Below are positions 14,261 through 15,836 of a stretch of 15,836 nucleotides of DNA, in pieces. A program made the position numbers and the translations under genes. Below the pieces are notes generated by a model. That model had not been told where the DNA came from. It worked only from the letters and a program-made list of their open reading frames with translations, and did not search any database. The stretch comes from JAWXVD01 sp044425705 (GTDB taxonomy: Bacteria > Bacillota > Clostridia > Lachnospirales > Lachnospiraceae), in contig JAWXVD010000079.1 in assembly GCA_044425705.1 (NCBI GenBank), forward strand, positions 1 to 15,836, read 5' to 3'. Positions within the stretch are counted from its first letter, which is position 1. Every line of letters begins with the position of its first letter.

Positions 14261-14369
14261 CTCTTTCTAAAAGCACGGAAATTTCAAGGCTTAAATAATG
14301 ACGTACCACTTCATCACTTATAACAATGAAACTACCACATAAACATACTCTGTAAGATATTAATAAAAT
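14241..14369 (-). other. In-frame extension of the 66-aa gene after an amber stop
   Basis: After the TAG at 14370-14372 the same reading frame continues open for 42 codons, starting ILLISYRV and including DEVVRHYLSLEI and ending RDGYRYV, to a TAA at 14241-14243. That TAA overlaps the alternative ATG (14248) of the next gene in the compact form ATGTTTAA, as expected of a natural gene junction. This fits a gene of about 108 sense codons cut by a nonsense mutation, or stop-codon readthrough. In DNA this AT-rich a 42-codon open run can also arise by chance at roughly a few percent by rough estimate. Confidence 0.4.
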
Positions 14370-14570
14370 CTACACAAAATAATTTTTCTTACGCAATTTT
14401 TTCTGATGTGGCACGTATCCACCTAATGCTGCATCTTGTTTCAAATAGTCAACTACTGAAGTACAAATAAAAATTCTTTGCAATTCTTCAATTCCATAAC
14501 GACTTCCTGTAATATGTTTCCGAAGCTCTATTGTTGTATTAACTAATTTTGATTCTTTTCTAACTCCCAT
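14370..14570 (-). CDS. Small uncharacterised protein (66 aa), possibly truncated
   Basis: A short basic protein (many Lys/Arg, ending KKLRKKNYFV) with a central helix-forming part (ELQRIFICTSVVDYLKQD). No known family is recognised. Translation is supported by GGAG 8 bases before the ATG, the best-spaced ribosome site in this cassette, and by its position 31 bases after the 146-aa gene. The frame stays open after its TAG stop (see 14241-14369), so the present product may be the N-terminal part of a longer ancestral protein. A 109-base stretch before the next gene holds only that extension. Confidence 0.5.
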   Translation of the reverse strand: MGVRKESKLVNTTIELRKHITGSRYGIEELQRIFICTSVVDYLKQDAALGGYVPHQKKLRKKNYFV

Positions 14571-14601
14571 TTTATTTTCTCCGATTCAATCTCTTTTTCT
14601 T

Positions 14602-15042
14602 TTATAGTTGTATTTCATTCTTTCTAAATTCTTCCAGTAATTCTACCGGGCTAAGATCACTATCAACCAAATTTTTTAAAAGCAAATCACTATTTTTTCT
14701 AATCGCTTCAATATATTGTTGACTATCACATGTCAAATTATTTCCTTCAGGTTTACTCTTTACAGATTCAATGGCTCGATTTATGGCTTGCTGTTGCAAA
14801 AAAACCTTAAATTCCTGTATTTTCAAATTTCCTTTTTGCTCTAATTCCAATTCTAATTCTTCTATTTTCAACTGATCATCCTCATCTACAATCTGTAAAA
14901 AGGAATGAAACACCTTCATGTATTCATCTAAAAAAATGGTATCATCAACCATCATATAATTTTCTTTACAGATAGAACATTCCATCGCAATTTTTAAAAA
15001 CTTATCAACAAATGTATAAATATACTGGCTGTGCGTAATCAT
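14602..15042 (-). CDS. Uncharacterised helical protein (146 aa) with one CxxC
   Basis: First gene of the accessory cassette. The product is acidic and mostly helical: a Cys pair in MECSICKENY (residues 20-29), a charged coiled-coil-like stretch IEELELELEQKGNLKIQEF (about 60-78), and a C-terminal LLKNLVDSDLSPVELLEEF. I do not recognise a family. The hexapeptide ECSICK also occurs in the C-terminal zinc-ribbon-like part of the MBL-fold protein, though encoded by different codons. With only one CxxC it could bind zinc as a dimer or with a partner. The ATG at 15042 has GGAG 10 bases upstream and lies about 80 bases downstream of a promoter-like sequence. Confidence 0.6.
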   Translation of the reverse strand: MITHSQYIYTFVDKFLKIAMECSICKENYMMVDDTIFLDEYMKVFHSFLQIVDEDDQLKIEELELELEQKGNLKIQEFKVFLQQQAINRAIESVKSKPEGNNLTCDSQQYIEAIRKNSDLLLKNLVDSDLSPVELLEEFRKNEIQL

Positions 15043-15130
15043 ATTTTATTGTCTCCACTATTCGATTTTCCAATTTTTCTTTTAAAATTTATAAAAATTC
15101 TTTTAGATTCACAAACGTAACACGTTATAT

Positions 15131-15139
15131 ATTATAACA
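15131..15139 (-). promoter_or_regulatory. Candidate extended -10 promoter for the accessory cassette
   Basis: Minus strand TGTTATAAT (15139 down to 15131): a perfect TATAAT with the TGn extension. No good -35 is seen 16-19 bases upstream, which extended -10 promoters can tolerate. Transcription would start near 15124, giving a leader of about 80 bases before the 146-aa gene. A perfect GTTATA-TAT-TATAAC inverted repeat (15124-15138) overlaps it and could be an operator, but in such AT-rich DNA this may be chance. Confidence 0.45.
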
Positions 15140-15186
15140 TGGTTTTCTAAGTTTTTGTTGTACTTTGTTTGTTTTTTTCTTTAAAA

Positions 15187-15836
15187 CTACCACTTAGTTT
15201 TTTTCGTATATAATTGCATCATCTCTTTTGCTTGTAGTTTTACATTAAATCCTACTGCTTCAACTTCCTTTACGTAACTTCTTCTAGCACACTCAGCATC
15301 TATAGTTGCATTTATTTCTATATATGATTTTATAGATTCACATTTTGTTATTTTATTATCAATTATATAATCTGCCCATTCAGTAGCATTATCTCTTATA
15401 TCTTTATAAATTAATAAATCTGTCACTCCTGCTTCCCGTGTTATTGTGTCGGATAAGATACATGGCAAGCCACTACATTGTGCTTCGATAGCCGTACCCG
15501 GCAAACCTTCATAAAAAGATGGCAATAAAAAGAAATCCATTGCTTGATAGTAGTCCCAAACTTCTCTCTGATTTCCTACAAATATTACATGTGAAGAAAG
15601 ACCTTTTGCAATTGCTTGTTCCATAATTTCTTCACGCAGTGGTCCATCACCCACCAACAATAAAATTACTTCTTTTTGTTTCATTTGTTCCATACATGCT
15701 TCTAAAATTTCTAGCAAATACTTATGATTTTTTACAGGTGAAAACCTGCCAACATGACCAATGACAAATTTATCTTGTATCAATAATTGATTCCGTAATT
15801 CTTCTCGTTTCTTTTCATTATAGGCAAACTGATCTA
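15187..15836 (-). CDS. Family 4 glycosyltransferase, C-terminal part (start off the window)
   Basis: Partial gene: the frame is open from the right window edge, so the visible 216 codons are the donor-binding half and the TTG at 15783 is an internal leucine, not a start. Seen: KFVIGHVGRFSPVKNHKYLL, ILLLVGDGPLREEI, VIFVGNQREVWDYYQAMDFF and PSFYEGLPGTAIEAQCSGLP, with the E-x7-E donor motif. This is the EpsF-like GT4 style common in Firmicute exopolysaccharide clusters. Linkage and donor cannot be told. It ends in a Lys-rich tail (TKKTKW). The 144 bases after it hold the cassette promoter candidate and no further ORF. Confidence 0.85.
   Translation of the reverse strand, partial: DQFAYNEKKREELRNQLLIQDKFVIGHVGRFSPVKNHKYLLEILEACMEQMKQKEVILLLVGDGPLREEIMEQAIAKGLSSHVIFVGNQREVWDYYQAMDFFLLPSFYEGLPGTAIEAQCSGLPCILSDTITREAGVTDLLIYKDIRDNATEWADYIIDNKITKCESIKSYIEINATIDAECARRSYVKEVEAVGFNVKLQAKEMMQLYTKKTKW

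Noticed and set aside
15181..15207. Terminator hairpin AAAACTA/TAGTTTT at the end of the right-hand GT4 gene
   Set aside because: The stem is only 7 A/T-rich pairs, includes coding bases, and is followed on the minus strand by A-rich, not T-rich, sequence.
15781..15783. TTG start for a short GT4 protein
   Set aside because: The frame continues open to the window edge with typical GT4 sequence (EKKREELRNQLL), so the gene simply starts outside.

Overview
The window is AT-rich DNA (roughly one third G+C by eye) in which every credible gene lies on the minus strand, with short spacers, purine-rich ribosome binding sites and genes reading from high to low coordinates. Gene content and protein style point to a Gram-positive anaerobe of the Clostridia, most likely a Lachnospiraceae-type gut bacterium; this is inferred from composition and protein families, not from a marker gene. 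The locus is the interior of a surface-polysaccharide (capsule/exopolysaccharide) cluster; both window ends cut through genes.

In transcription order (right to left): the C-terminal two thirds or so of a GT4 glycosyltransferase (15187-15836, 5' end off the window); a promoter-like spacer; a four-gene accessory cassette unlike the rest (15042-12058): a 146-aa helical protein with one CxxC, a 66-aa ORF whose frame continues past an amber stop, a 196-aa all-helical protein with a duplicated 12-residue repeat, and a 531-aa metallo-beta-lactamase-fold protein with a KAKEE-type repeat linker and a C-terminal zinc-ribbon-like segment. Sugar genes then resume: an asparagine-synthetase-type amidotransferase, a GT4 glycosyltransferase, a second asparagine-synthetase-type enzyme, a GT2 glycosyltransferase, a GT11 alpha-1,2-fucosyltransferase-like enzyme, a PglK-like ABC exporter/flippase, a DUF3431-like protein, a divergent GT11-like protein, and a Wzy-like polymerase or ligase membrane protein cut by the left window edge.

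Taken together the sugar genes would build an oligosaccharide repeat on a lipid carrier (GT4, GT2, GT11), possibly amidate it (two AsnB-type enzymes), flip it across the membrane (ABC exporter) and polymerise it (Wzy-like). No initiating phosphoglycosyltransferase, Wzx, nucleotide-sugar synthesis gene or regulator is visible here.

The most unusual parts are the MBL-centred cassette, which has no evident role in sugar synthesis and carries in-frame tandem repeats in two adjacent genes, and a family of related intergenic spacers that begin at or near stop codons (shared TAGGTTGAA start, hairpin, and in two cases a conserved downstream block), suggesting module-wise gene shuffling. No tRNA, rRNA, CRISPR array, transposase or classical U-tract terminator was found.
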